Positions 23,690 through 36,284 of a DNA stretch of 64,000 nucleotides are shown piece by piece. The stretch spans positions 42,947,937 through 43,011,936 of the forward strand of contig OY744533.1 in the NCBI GenBank assembly GCA_963556195.1. The letters are read 5' to 3'. This stretch comes from Sepiola atlantica. Taxonomy: Eukaryota > Mollusca > Cephalopoda > Sepiida > Sepiolidae. Position 1 is the first letter of the stretch. Every line of letters begins with the position of its first letter. Below the pieces are notes generated by a model. The model made no database searches. It saw only the letters and a program-made list of their open reading frames with translations, and was not told the origin of the DNA. Position numbers and translations under genes: made by a program.

Positions 23690-25960
23690 TTTTTCCCCGA
23701 CCCCTCAATCTTTCCAGCCATCCCCCCTTCCCAACTTTTTTTTCACTCCCCCAACCCTGAGAAATATTTTAAGTTAAAAAAAAAAGAAATTTGGCCAGAC
23801 TCCTAAAAAGTTTGGCCCGACCCCTAAAATTTTCACCGACTCCTCCATCTCTCTCCCCCACCCCAACTTGTTTTTCACTCCCCCAACCCTGAGAAATATT
23901 TTAAGTTAAAAAAAAAACAAACGAAAAAATTTGGCCCGACCCCTAAAAAGTTTGGCCCGACCCCTAAAATTTTCCACGACCCCTCAATCTTTCCAGCAAT
24001 CCCCCCCCCCCCACAACTTTTTTTTCACTCTCCCACAACCCTAGGAAATATTTTAAGTTCAAAAAAAAGAAGAAAAAAAATTGGCCTGACCCCTAAAAAG
24101 TTCGGCCTGACCCCTAAAATTTTCCCCGACCCCCTAATCTCTCCAGACCCCAACTTTTTTTCACTCTCCCACAACCCTGAGAAATATTTTAAGTTCAAAA
24201 AAATGTAAAAAAAAAAATTTGGCCTGACCCCTAAAAAATTTGGCCTGACCCCTAAAATTTTCCCCGACCCCCTAATCTCTCCAGCCCCCTGCCCAACATT
24301 TTTTCACTCTCCCATAACCCTGAGAAATATTTTAAGTTAAAAAAAAAATAAAAATAAAAATTTGTCCTGACCCCTAAAAAATTTGGCCTGACCCCTAAAA
24401 TTTTCCCCGATCCCTAATCCTTCCAGCCCTCCCCCAACATTTTTTTCACTCTCCCACAACCCTGAGAAATATTTTAGTTCAAAAAATTTAAATAAAAAAA
24501 TTTGGCCTGACCCCTAAAAAATTTGGCCTGACCCCTAAAATTTTCCCCGACCCTCTAATCCTTGCAGCCCCTCAACTTTTTTTCACTCTCCCACAACCCT
24601 GAGAAATATTTAAAGTTCAATAAAAAAATTAAAAAACTTTGGCCCGACCCCTAAAAAATTTGGCCTGGCCCCTAAAATTTTCCCCGACCCACTAATTTCT
24701 CCAGCCCCCCACCCCCCAACTTTTTTTCCAATCTCCCACAACCCTGAGAAATATTTTAAGTTCAAAAGATTAAAAAAAAAAATTTGGCCCGACCCCTAAA
24801 AAATTTGGCCTGGCCCCTAAAATTTTCCCCGACCCCTAACTCTTCCAGCCCCACTCCCTCCAACTTTTTTTCCAATCTCCCACAATCCTGAGAAATATTT
24901 TAAGTTCAACAAAAAAAAAAAAATTTGGCCCGACCTCTAAAAAATTTGGCCTGACCCCTAACATTTTCCCCGACCCCCTAATCCTTCCAGCCCTCCCCCC
25001 CAAAAAAATTTGTTTTCAATCTCCCACAACCCTGAGAAATATTTTAAGTTCAAAAAAATAAAATAAAATTTGGCCCAACCCCTAAAAAATTTGGCCTGAC
25101 CCCTAAAATTTTCCCCGACCCCTAATCCTTCCAGCCCCTCACCCCCCCCCCCCCACCAACTTTTTTTTCAATCTCCCAAAACCTTGAGAAATATTTTAAG
25201 TTCAAAAGTAAAAAAAAAAATTTGGCCCGACCCCTAAAAAATTTGGCCTAACCCCTAAAATTTTCCCCGACCCCCTAATCTGTCCAGCCCCCCACCCCCA
25301 CCCCCCACCCGCCAACATTTTTTTCACTCTCCCACAACCCTGAGAAATATTTTCAGTTCAAAAGATTAAAAATAAAAATTTGGCCCGACCCCTAAAAAAT
25401 TCAGCCTGACCCCTAACATTTTCCCCGACCCCTAATCCTTCCAGCCCTCCCCCCCAATTTTTTTTTCAATCTCCCACAACCCTGAGAAATATTTTAAGTT
25501 CAAAAAAAAAAAAATTGGGGCCCAACCCCTAAAAAATTTGGCCTGCCCCCTAAAATTTTCCCCCACCTCTAATCCTTTCAGCTCTCCCCCCCCCCAACAT
25601 TTTTTTCAATCTCCCACAACCTTGAGAAATATTTTAAGTTAAAAAAAAAAAAAAAATTTGGCCTGACCCCTAAAAAATTTGGCCTGACCCCTAAAATTTT
25701 TCCTGACCCCTAATCCTTCCAGCCGCTCACCCCTCCCCCCACACCACCAACTTTTTTTTCAATCTCCCACAACCTTGAGAAATATTTTAAGTTAAAAAAA
25801 AAAATTAAAAATTTGGCCCGAACCCTAAAAAATTTGGCCTGACCCCTAAAATTTTCCCTGACCTTCTAATCACTCCAGCCCCCCCACCCGCCAACATTTT
25901 TTTCACTCTCCCACAACTCTGAGAAATATTTTAAGTTCAAGGAAAAAAAAAAATTGGGCC
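23690..25960. repeat. ~144-bp C-rich minisatellite, 16 units
   Basis: Sixteen units are marked by CCTGAGAAATATTTTAAG near 23755, 23885, 24045, 24174, 24317, 24463, 24597, 24744, 24887, 25034, 25186, 25342, 25480, 25622, 25782 and 25917. Each unit has TTTGGCCTGACCCCTAAA twice, TTTTCCCCGACCCC, a CCAGCCCC run, a T run and an A run. The plus strand carries many C4-C13 tracts (G tracts on the minus strand), suggesting i-motif or G-quadruplex potential. No open frame is meaningful. Confidence 0.93.
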
Positions 25961-25965
25961 CGAAA

Positions 25966-26045
25966 CACCAATATTTCTTGGGACCGTTATACTTAAGAAG
26001 CACCAATATTTCTAGGGACCGTTATACTTAAGAAGCACCAACATT
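25966..26045. repeat. ~38-bp direct repeat
   Basis: CACCAATATTTCT, GGGACCGTTATACTTAAG and AAG occur twice, with a third partial start at about 26036. Confidence 0.85.
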
Positions 26046-26293
26046 CGTTTGAAAATCAAGGAGGCCTCCTGAGCATTGATGAAATCACTCTTACCGGTGG
26101 CCAGGTGCGGATGTGATTGAGCAACCCTTGTTTCATAACACACTCTTAACGTAGCCTTTCTATGATGTTATTGATTTATCCGGACAGAAGTTATGGGATG
26201 ACCTGATATAACCGGACACAATTTAGGGCAAGACCGGGTACATCCGGCAAGGGATTATGGGATGTTTTCAGTGACTCAGCATTTTTATCGGAT
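26046..26293. other. Short decayed ~40-bp repeats
   Basis: CCGGACAGAAGTTATGGGATG, a CCGGACACAATTTAGGGCAAG-type segment and CCGGCAAGGGATTATGGGATG look like three diverged units at 26180-26262. Confidence 0.4.
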
Positions 26294-26568
26294 TAGTACA
26301 TAAATACATTAGATTATTTCCAAATTAATACTATTTAACATTGAAAAAAGTCTGAAAAATACGGGAAAAATGCTACCCTCCGTCGGAAACTGGTCCGGTT
26401 TCAGCAAGTGAATCGTTTTTTGCGATTTTGAGATATTATGATCCCAGGATATGTACGGTGCTAAAAATATCAACTTTTTGACATGTCGCCGCTTAGTTTT
26501 TGAGGAGTAGCTGTACATTACATAAATACATTAGTTAATTTCCAAATTAGTACTAATTAACATTGAAA
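26294..26568. repeat. Direct repeat pair
   Basis: A ~52-bp segment with ACATAAATACATTAG, TTCCAAATTA and AACATTGAAA occurs at 26294-26345 and 26517-26568. The ~170 bp between the copies has no recognised gene. Confidence 0.8.
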
Positions 26569-26794
26569 TATAACTGAAAAGCCCCCCCCCCCCCGATGAA
26601 ATCTGCCCCATGGACCCCTTAGGCGTGGGTTTATAGATTCGGGAATACGCCCATCAACTTACTCTGTGAATTTTACATTAGAATACACTTTAATATTGTA
26701 TCTATATTCTCTAACATTTTTTTCTATAAGGCACACACACAAACACACAAACACACAAACATACAGACATTCAATTTTATATAGAAGATCTATA

Positions 26795-27145
26795 AAATTC
26801 TCCGATAATGGTAGTGGTCTCGAATCTCTACGTCACCTAGTATGGGTCGAATATTTACGTACCTTCACCTCTAAGTGACCCATGGGGACAGAAACCCTTT
26901 AAAATGTCAAATACGGATATCCGATTGAATGAAATTTGAAACCATATGTGTAATACACTAATTCAAAGAGTTTTCCAACATTTCAGCTTCTCCTGGTTAT
27001 ATTAGGGTGGCGAAACGGGAAGAGGAGGTACTAAAATCAAAGTAATATCTTGTTATGAGCACAGTGGGAAAGTACATAGGAGTCGTGATCCTCATTCAAT
27101 TCCGAGCAACGTCGGGTCTCCCTGATTCTATTGTGCACTAGTTAA
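26795..27145 (-). repeat. Dispersed repeat family A, minus copy
   Basis: Shares GTGACCCATGGGGACAGAAA and AGAGTTTTCCAACATTTCAG with 53085-53200. It ends with a degraded complement of the ACCCGGCGTTGCC start (27100-27120). It is tail-to-tail with the plus copy ending at 26790. Confidence 0.55.
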
Positions 27146-28130
27146 AGTAGTGTGGACATATTGCATTACACACCTTTACGCCTACCAGCTGTGTTTCAAA
27201 ATTCGTCGTTATCAGTTAATTACTTGAGGAGTGAATCATGTACATACAAATATAAAAACCTATACGCATTCCTAACTTTGTATGAATAGAAATGTACCTA
27301 TTTTTCTGTGCAGTTTGTATTTTCGAAAAGCAAGCAGCGCATTGTCTTGGCATTGTTTAACTGTTTACGTGACACTGTTAAATCCTATTTATATTAGAAG
27401 TTAACATTTTTACATTGTAATCATTGTTTGAAAGAATAGAAATCCTAAACATCTTATGATTTACAATTCAAAGCCATTATTGAGATAACGACATATTCCC
27501 ATGTTGGGACGTTAATGAACAAATTATTACATAATGAATTCAATGATTTACAATTCAAAGAGTAAAAAAACTGATTTCAAATGAACATGGAACGCATATT
27601 TATAACAGTGTTAAAAATAAAAGTTATAATTAATTAAAATTGTTGCATTAACAAAAACGTCCGAATGCCCAAGACTTTGTTGTGGCTTATCAATCAGTTT
27701 TAATCTGAGATCCTGAAAAATCAATTTTTACTTGTGAAAATAAAAATGTGTGCATCAGTAATTCCTGAATGAAGACCTGATACGAAACTATTTCACGTGG
27801 TTTACTCTCACTTATGTTTCTATGTTCAACGGAGGGGTCAAAGCACAGGACGCCCTCGCTGGCCGATATCAAGTCAACCTCTCTTTACTTTCCGATCAGC
27901 TCACCGTATTTCTCAAAATACTGGGAATAATTTTTTTAATCTAAGATCTTGAAAAATCAATGTTTTTCATCATTAATTTCTACAAATAGAAAAGTTTATT
28001 TCGTTTTTTTTATGTTCCCACATATGAATGTTGTCAGGTGAAACACAGGTTGTAATATGGATTAATGATTTATTATATAACGAACTGGTTTTGAAAAAAA
28101 AACACTGAATTTTATCAAGTGTCGTCTACT
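27146..28130. other. Non-coding; short dispersed repeat at 27195-27260
   Basis: 27195-27260 is the diverged reverse complement of 53470-53545: both have GGATTCACTCCT or its complement and TGTACATACAAATATA or similar. Nothing else is recognised. Confidence 0.45.
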
Positions 28131-28134
28131 TCTC

Positions 28135-28229
<95 letters not shown>

Positions 28230-28355
28230 TTCGACAGCAAGTCATTTTTATGTAAGCGTCATTAAAGACCACGGAGTTCTCTCTCTTCACGATCTTTCTT
28301 GTCAATTTCTCGACCCGGCGAGCGATTCTTCGGTTTTCGGGTGTTAACCGGTGGA

Positions 28356-28432
<77 letters not shown>

Positions 28433-28437
28433 TGTCG
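28131..28437. repeat. (CT)n, (TA)n, unique segment, (TA)n
   Basis: CT run 28131-28167, TA run 28168-28227, a ~125-bp unique GC-richer segment, then TA run 28357-28429. Unique islands between two TA runs recur in the window at terminal-repeat relics, but I do not recognise a hammerhead core in this one. Confidence 0.8.
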
Positions 28438-29878
28438 CGACATTATAGTTAAACGGCTAAGAACCAAACTAATCGCAGATTTGGAACTTGCACCTTCGAT
28501 CTGATGTCCTTATCTTGAACCTTTTTAAAACTTCTTAAAATTTAAAAGTACGTATAAATAACATTAGAAACAAATGTTCCGACATTTTCAGCGTTTCCTT
28601 GTAACCGATCGAACAACATACTTATAATAATAATTCACGCTTTTCACGTCAAATCATCGAATGACGTATTTGACGTATTGTTTATACTTTGAAGTGAAAA
28701 CATTTATTCTTTTTTTATTAAAGATGGATGTAAATATTTGATAAATATTCACTTATATATTTTTACTTTAATAAGATTTTTTATTTTATATTTGTGTTTC
28801 TTTTTCATTTCAGACAATCGAACTATTTTAGATCTATGCAGAGAGGTAAAAAAAAATCCCTACGCCGAACTCATTTAAGTAGGTTAAAAAGATCAGTGGC
28901 CTTGTGTCTTCAGTTTCAACGTTTTATGACAACGTGAGTTCGAATCTCACCCTAGAATAATTTTGTCGTTTTCCTTATTTTGCTACAGCGTTCCAATTCT
29001 TTTCTCAGCCGATATAAATCATCATCATGAACCTGAATATTTGTTTAATGGATAAAAGTATTTAATGGATGTTCTTAACTTCTAATCTTGACTATAAAAT
29101 TGAAGAAAGGTTGCGAAACCCGGCATAAACATGTACTTCAGCTCGTGTATATAAATTCTTTTATTTCAAAATGTTCAATGAGTACGTAATTTGGATTTCT
29201 ACTCGAGGCTGGAATTAAGCAATGTCGAGTTACAAGCGCAGGCATCCATTCAGAGGGTATCCATTGTCTCTCGGCCCACCGTAAAATTGCCTTTATGTAA
29301 AATACACGTTTGCGAGTTTGTTTCGACATGACGTTTTATTGGACATTTTCAATGATAAATCTTTTCTTATGTTTCTTGGGATTCGTATTTTCATCTTTCC
29401 TTATTTTATTTATTAGTTTTAGAAAAGGGGTCGAATCGTTGGTCTCTTTTTTTCTGTTTTCTTTTTCGTCTTCTTTTTACTATTGGCTAGCACATCATCG
29501 GAGAAGAATGTGAGGTTATCTGGTCTGTGCATGTCCGGCGGGAAACGATAGGGGGCAACAAAAAATGAAAGGGTAGGGGGTAATATAGTCTACCCCACAA
29601 CCCACAACCCGCTTGCGTTAAATAGAGCCGCCATTACTATTGTTGTTATTAGAAAATGGCGTCCGACACTTGTTTCTCCACCCTCTACCCCCTCTCTTGC
29701 TCTCTCTCCCCCTCTCTCTCTCTTTCTCTTTTGACGGCTATCAGACATAACGCATCGAAATTGATGTATGTGAATCCAAAATTTGCCGACGTTTTAAATT
29801 TAGCTAAATGACGAAGAGTCACGTTCATTCATTTTTATAAGATTTTTTTTTATATTTAATTTTATCACATTATTTTTT

Positions 29879-29880
<2 letters not shown>
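28438..29880. other. Non-coding; isolated tRNA-like T-arm
   Basis: No host gene is recognised. GTGAGTTCGAATCTCAC at 28934-28950 is a perfect T-arm-like hairpin with a B-box match. The upstream sequence cannot form a matching acceptor stem, so it is at most a tRNA-derived relic. Open frames near 29138-29513 have no known motif. Confidence 0.45.

Positions 29881-29951
<71 letters not shown>
29881..29951. repeat. (CT)n microsatellite
   Basis: About 35 CT units. Confidence 0.97.
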
Positions 29952-29955
<4 letters not shown>

Positions 29956-30250
29956 TTTCCAGATTATCTACAGCAAGAGTAAATTCTTTCGGGAGACGAG
30001 GAGGATGTTTTCGTAATTGGTTTGTATAAAAGGGGGATTCAAATATTTCGCCAGACACGAATTCCCTAATTTGATAAAAACTCAATGATATATCAAACTG
30101 GGTGATCTCATTGGGAAGAAAAAAAATGTAAAAAGATTTAATAGAATGTCTTCACATGTTGACAAAGTACATAAAAAGGGTTCAACAAGCAATAGTGTAA
30201 GACATCACATATCAAGAAAAGTACAGTGCATACGAGCCAACAACAAAAGT

Positions 30251-30590
30251 GACAAGAAAAATATGAATTATTTCCCCTTGCTATCACTACTACGTGACTA
30301 ATGTAAACAACCACTAATGACAAGTGTTGTTGAATTTTGGGGAAACAAACTGATAAAATAGTGCAAAGTTATCTGAATTTCTAATCATTTTAACAAGTTT
30401 TTTTTTTCATCCAAATTTTATTGCTTTCAACAATTCATTACTTTTACTAAACAGGAAAACGATTGGAGATAAAGAAGAAACAAGTAAAGCATGAGTTGTC
30501 TCCCCCTGCGATCATACTACTTAAACAACCATTAATCACAACTCTTGTTGGATGTTGGCGATAAAAACTAATAAGTGTACATTTTAGATA
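30251..30590. repeat. Diverged tandem duplication
   Basis: Segments 30251-30360 and 30471-30580 share GACAAG/AACAAG, ATGAGTTGTCTCCCC-like and ATTTCCCCTTGC-like blocks, CTACT, AACAACCA-TAAT-CA and TTGTTG-ATTTTGG-like blocks in the same order. The period is about 220 bp. No coding potential is seen. Confidence 0.55.
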
Positions 30591-33500
30591 TTTGTTAAAA
30601 AAATGCAAGGTTTGCTTATTTGAGGGATGAGGCATTTTTCGGCCCTTCTATGAGGTCAACCAAGCTTTAGCTGGGGCCACCAATGTAGCCATATTTTGAT
30701 GCGATGGTGTAAAATAGTTTTTTAAACGGTATTTTACACATAATGTTTATTAAGCAGGGGAATGGAAAAGTCTATTAAAAGTCAAGTTAGTTAGGAGTAC
30801 GTGTCAGGATATGACGTCACGAACAGGAAGTCCGGAATGAGCCGTGGCGTAGATAATAACAATTGCCCAGTAAACTGATTGGATTCGGTTGCCCTGTATC
30901 GGAGCTCTGTTGTCGTCCGTCCTCTGAGGGAGAAAACGACGACAATATGTCAATTTATAAATTGACTAAGAAAAAATAATACATCGCGAGGCATGACGCT
31001 ATTGGGCAAGAATATTGTTTGCGTGTTTATCATTGCTGTTATCCATTATTACAGCTACGAGGGAAGAGAGGAATACGACTGCTGCTGCTGTTATCACAAG
31101 CAGAGAAGAAACAGTTGTTAGAAACAATAATAATACATCACTCAGCTGCTGATGATGATGCTTCTCTTTGCTTAAATATATACTAAATCATTCTTAGAGT
31201 TACACGCAAAGGAACAGCTATTTATACATATATTTATATCGCGTGAGGATTAACAAGATGTTATAACGGCCTTTAATTTAATTGGCGTGACTACTTTTAT
31301 TATAATAGCGGCTAACTATTTTCTTAAATTATGAAATGCAGCATGGATTATTTGATAGTGACGTCAAGTTGTAAAGGTGGCCGTAGTGGTGATGAAGCAG
31401 CCAAGGTTTCCGTGTCTTTCTTTCTCTGTGTAGTTTCAATGATGTGACAAAAGAACATAAAAAACGTCAACAACATGTTTGCCAATTGCTTATGTTCTAT
31501 GTTGCTTTATTTCTTTACAGCGTTATGAGAGCTTCCCCTCGCCCGCTCCTCGAAAGGGCGAACGAAAAGAGAGCTTTGAAAAACAGTCAGCTCACGCTCC
31601 AAAAAAAGGCAAATGTTTATCCATTCTTTGGCACGTTTCATTTCGGACTTCTTGTCTATGACATCATATCATGATACGCACTTCTAACATTTTACTTGAT
31701 TTTTAATGGAATTTTCCATTATTTGCTTAATTTTAACCTTATGTGAAAAATACTGTTTCAACTTTATTTTCACCCACCTACATATAATCTGGCTGCACGT
31801 GTACGCGTGGTATATGCTTTTATTTATATCTTTTTTTATTTTCTATTTGTTTATTTAAATGTCTAACACCACATTGGCACCCTGGGCATAGATGTTTCTT
31901 AATTTAAATATAAACGCCAATTTATGTAAGTACATAAGAAATATCGACGTACAAAACTGGCCAACGGTCATTATATTTAGATGCGGGAAAATAATCACCC
32001 TACATAAATGATCGATACACTCAAAGAAGGCCGGGGAACACATCTGCCGAACGTATTACAATACATCAACGTTGACAAGGACAACAATCCGAAGAAACAA
32101 ATATAAATGATGTGTTAATCCTAAAAATCCAGACCAAGGATGATCTAACTTTATTATCAGCTAATTATAGCTACCCGGCGTTACCAGGGAGTTTTTTTTA
32201 CTTTCATATTTGTTCGTTTTTTCTTTAAGTTAAATCTAATTATTACGTTATCTTTTGGTCATTAAATTATCATCTAAACCAAATTGTCATAAAACTACAA
32301 CTAATTTTATGACGCTAATATTGTTTTAATCTCTATTTATGAAATTGTTTGACGGAAATAATTTTAAAGCCAGTTTAAATGCTTTCAAATATCTTTCAAA
32401 TTTCAGAATATCACAAAGTAATTCATGTTTGTTAACGATTAACAATATATTAAAATTACTAACTTGCTTACGTATAAACAGAATGCATTATGGTGGATTT
32501 TATTTTGTAATAAAATTAATTTTAATAGAATTTAAATAAAATGTGTTTTATCTTACGGTTTTGTAATTTCAATTTAAATAAATAAAAATTATCAAAGTTT
32601 CGTTGATGCGAGAAAAACACATACGTGAATTTGTGTCATAACTGCTTTAAAATATAAATAATAAATAATAAATAATAACTATGATGACAAGATGTGTGTA
32701 CACGTTTTTCCGTCTGTTCGATCACTACCGGACATGATGTAACAGGTGATAATGAAGGGCGAATGGAACGAGAAGTGGTGAGAGGAGAGGAATAGTGGGA
32801 AGGAGGTGAATTAAACGCATAAAGCTCACAACAATAGTTCGCCCGTTTTTCGGAAGAATCCAACTATTTTTTTATGTCTCGTCAAGTTTTTCATAACAAA
32901 ACTTTTTTTTCTGTTGTAACCTGTCGCTGCAGGTTTTGTAACAAGAAGGGTCAAATGAGTTCAGCGAGTTCACGTCTTAAAAGTATTTAAAAAGAGATCT
33001 CGGACAAAATATACCCCCGCTACCCCGTCCCCCTAAAAAAAAACAGACGAAATGCGGGTTGGAGTAAAAAAAAAAAATTAAGTTTATTACTTATTTAAGA
33101 GGGTGGAATCTATTCATGTCATTGAGTATTCACATAAAAAGATCGTTTCCCAACTTCTATTTCAGCCTTAACATCACCTCACACACAAATAGCCGTCCAC
33201 CAGTCCGTGATGCGTTCAACAAGAAAGACAATTTGCGGGGAGGGTGGGCTCTTACCTTTAAAACAAAGAATTATCTACGATATTAAACATTTGACCCCCG
33301 AGGATTTCTAATATCTAAAAGCACCTCTTTCTCTATACTTATAAGGTCGCGCCATTTTCTGCTGTGAGCGAGATTAAAACTTAATAGTTTCTAATATCAT
33401 GTGAAAGCGATTGAAGTCGTAAGGTTAACTAATTTGCATATAGCTTTGTAAAAGAGCATCTCATTAATTAAATATTCGTTTTCATTGTTTCCACTTTCAG

Positions 33501-33949
33501 TGGTTGTTTTCGTTTTAATATGACACGGATACTCTTCATATGGTGAGTAAAGGCTGGGCATTTTGGGTTGAAAACAGCCTTTCGAGTAGTTTGGCGATCT
33601 AGTTATAAATTGTAAATTCGCCCCCCCCCCTGCAGACACAACACACACCGCGACCAAGCAAACAAGTCATTGAGTACTCCCCCACCCCACCCAAAAAAAA
33701 TAATAATTGGGAACCTGTGTTTCTTTGTTTTCTCAATTTTCCTGCGCAACGCCGGGACACGTGTCCTTCTAATAAATAAATAAATGAGACCCTACTCATG
33801 ATTTTTGCTGATGACCTTTGTTGATGACCTTTGCCGATGACGTTTGACGATCACCTTCTGAAATGTTTTTATCTCTAATTAATAGATTAAAATGGCTAAC
33901 GTGTTTACTATCGTGACACTTCCAAATTCAAAAGTAATTCTGAAGCTTA
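30591..33949. other. Long non-coding interval
   Basis: No gene is recognised in ~3.3 kb. Visible details are a palindrome of two GTCAATTTA halves (30949-30966), a TGTCGT/ACGACA hairpin at about 30910-30943, a TGACGTCA at 30812-30819, CTG/ATG triplets near 31078-31160 and an ACCCGGCGTTACC fragment at 32171. Three or four imperfect GATGACCTTTG units lie at 33805-33855. Confidence 0.5.
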
Positions 33950-34070
33950 TAAACTGACGAATAGAAAGTAATTCCTAGCGTGAATTAAAGTTTAAAAGAA
34001 AAAGTCAAATATCATGGTTCATCTATGTTCTTAAACTAAACGAAAACGTGGATTTTCTCATGCACAGCCC
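33950..34070 (+). repeat. Dispersed repeat family D, copy 1
   Basis: ACTGACGAATAGAAAGTAAT, GTGAATT, AAACTAAACGAAAA and GTGGATTTTC match 38685-38810 in order with moderate divergence. Non-coding. Confidence 0.6.
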
Positions 34071-35239
34071 TATTCTATTAAAGAATCATGTTTTGTTTTT
34101 AAAATCGAATGGCTGGAAACTTTCCAGTCGTACTTTGGTACACAGACGTGTGGTAGCATCTTTTTCTATGAGATGCACGAATGTATTGTGTATGGGAATG
34201 CATTAATGGAGATCTATTTCTTTGTTCTGTCTACGCCATGCTTTACGCATGAGTCACAGAAGCCCCGCGGAAGGACACTTGTAAACGAATGACGCGCTTT
34301 GGTCTATCTGAACAACACAGTGCGTGACAACTTTTACTTCTTCCTTTTTTTACTCACTTTTATCATTCCCTCTTCGTCTTCTTTATCTTCATTATCTTCT
34401 TCTTGCCTGAAAAAAAGTTAATTCAGTGTAAAAACTGAAGCACGACATTAATGAATAAATAAATAGGATTCGAAATCAATAAATCCGTAGATGGCACAGT
34501 TATAAAAGGAATCTGTGGGTGGACATTTAGTCACTCTTATTTACGATGTGTCTTGTTAAATTGGAGACATGTCTGCAACTGAAGTATCGTCATAGTTCTG
34601 AAAAACATTACGTCATTTCCCCTAAGATTTTTTTTAAATTTGAAACATTGCGAGTATTTTTTTATTTTAATGTTTACAAGAAAGCCACCCCAAACTTCGA
34701 GGTTTATTCAAGCATCATTATTTTTATTCTTAATTTAATAAGAATAAAAATTAATATAAAAATAAAATTAAAATAAGAAATACAAAAATTATTGAATAAA
34801 TACATAAAAAAAATCAAAATAGAATTTAAGAGCCCATCTACTTTGCCAGTAATTTGAACTTCCAGTCTGACTGCTGACCTCCATTGGCATCAGTATTAAC
34901 GTACAACTTACATATCCGATTGTACACTCGTTTCTCAGACACTTTTGATAAAGAACCGAAGCCTCGAAATATTAGAACTGCAACGGTCTACCCTCTGTAA
35001 AGTAGGAGAAATAGTAAGTGATGCAAGAAAATAATTACCCGCAGGTGCCAAAATAGTATGTATTCTCTTACTCTTGTTTTTTGTTTCCTTCTTTTTATTC
35101 ACTTTTCCCTGTGAAACATCTTTCCGCATTGTCACAGCTTTCTAAAATATTTTTTTATTATTTATAAATATTCTTAATTTGATTTTATCCTGAATACCCA
35201 AATCAATTCTATCCAATAGTTTGGGAGCCTAATCTCACT
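34071..35239. other. Non-coding
   Basis: No gene is recognised. CTGGAAACTTTCCAG near 34110 is a short perfect inverted repeat. The 76-codon frame at 34546-34776 ends in low-complexity Ile/Lys and is unlikely to be real. Confidence 0.5.
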
Positions 35240-35699
35240 AAGATTTCTCACACGAGTCATTACCAGTGATCGCTCACTGGCAAAAACAGGTGGGGTTCTC
35301 GTTAGTTTAAATAACAGGACCCCCGCTACTTTTGATCACAGTCGCAAATCACTTTGTGCTCTCTCAAGAGCCGTTTACAAAAGTGGCAATAAGTTTTCCG
35401 GTACTACTTGTGCGTTTCTAATGGAGATTTTAATGGTTTTCTCCATCCTCGGCTTTTTCATCCTCTCAAACATTTCACGACCATTTTTGCGACACCAACC
35501 GATGCCGGTGACACGGCACTTTTTTGTGAGGCTGCCTCTCAAATTACCGTATTTTCTTCTTCCATATTTATCCTGTCAGTTTCACTTCCTTTGGTTTCGT
35601 GTAATGTTCTTTCTATACTCTTAGTTGTGTTTACACATCGTCATTCCATTTCAACTTTCCTGTGGTTGGTCGGTACTTCCTTGTTATGTGGGTTAACCT
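35240..35699 (-). mobile_element. Probable 3' untranslated part of R2/R4-group LINE
   Basis: This lies just downstream, on the minus strand, of the LINE C-terminus at 35700-36208. A related sequence occurs at 62310-62620: both have TCACA-AGTC-TTACCAGT and CATCCTCTCA-A-TTCACG in order. The open frames here are shadows. Confidence 0.4.
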
Positions 35700-36208
35700 T
35701 CGCACTCGAGGATTTTTCTTCATAGTTCAGCTGTTTTTATCAGCACCGTCATTTGTATGGTTCTAATCATCCCTTTGATTCCAATTTCTCCTAGTCTCAG
35801 GTTTTTTCGGAACTCTTCCTAGTGATCCTACTATTATTGGTATTACAGTAGTTTTCTTCATGTTCCATATTCCATTCACTTCTCTGGCAAAGTCTATGTA
35901 CTTGCTTAGTTTTTTCATGCCTCCTTAAGCGTCATCCTGACCTGCTGTGATGACGAAATCTACTATTTGGAAGGTTTCTTTCTTGTTGACTATCATCGTG
36001 TCAGGTCATCTTTCTTGGATGAGTTTGTCTGTAGCATTTGTTTGCATAAACAAAGTATAGCTATTTATACTGTTTTCTGTTAACTTCTTTCTCGGCCCAG
36101 GCATGTCTATTTTTATTGTTTTAGACTAGTTTGCTGCATTCATGTATAATGTGAGTTACCGTTTCAACTCTTTGTCCGCATACTCTACATTTACTGTTTT
36201 TCTGCGTC
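35700..36208 (-). pseudogene. R2/R4-group LINE C-terminus with REL endonuclease
   Basis: The minus strand encodes a CCHC motif, CRVCGQRVETVTHIIHEC (36136-36189, spacing C-x2-C-x8-H-x4-C). After a frameshift comes PDTMIVNKKETFQIVDF (PD at 36000-36005, PD-x13-D) and then VIPIIVGSLGRVPKK (35805-35846). A CCHC followed by PD-x12-14-D is the signature of the restriction-like endonuclease of R2/R4/NeSL-type non-LTR elements. A TGA at 36006-36008 sits where Arg of the usual RPD is expected, consistent with CGA to TGA decay. The upstream polymerase is lost at the microsatellite block starting at 36221. The copy is dead. Confidence 0.8.
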
Positions 36209-36220
36209 TTGTCTATCTTG

Positions 36221-36224
36221 GCTT

Positions 36225-36284
<60 letters not shown>

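Larger units (their letters stand above)
22941..26790 (+). repeat. Dispersed repeat family A, plus copy with internal expansion
   Basis: The 5' end is CTAGCAGGGCTACCCGGCGT, continuing TGCCCGGGG. The 3' end is an ACACACAAACACAC-rich stretch followed by TTCAATTTTATATAGAAG. The body contains the 16-unit minisatellite at 23690-25960. A ~115-bp segment (GATGAAATCTGCCCCATG, GATTCGGGAATAC, ACTCTGTGAATTTTAC) occurs on both sides of it, at about 23575-23690 and 26560-26690. A normal copy (37175-37735) is only ~0.56 kb, so this copy is inflated by internal duplication. Confidence 0.6.

Noticed and set aside
28934..28950. tRNA gene suggested by a perfect T-arm with TTCGAAT
   Set aside because: No acceptor stem, D-arm or anticodon arm can be placed in the 50 bases upstream; at most a tRNA-derived relic.
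30812..30819. TGACGTCA (CRE-like) with ETS-like GGAAG nearby as a possible promoter
   Set aside because: An 8-bp match in 64 kb is expected by chance often enough, and no transcript or coding exon is recognisable downstream.
35408..35725. 105-codon plus-strand frame with hydrophobic stretches
   Set aside because: It is antisense to the 3' part of a LINE, in T-rich sequence that gives Leu/Phe/Ser by composition; no start context or homology is recognised.
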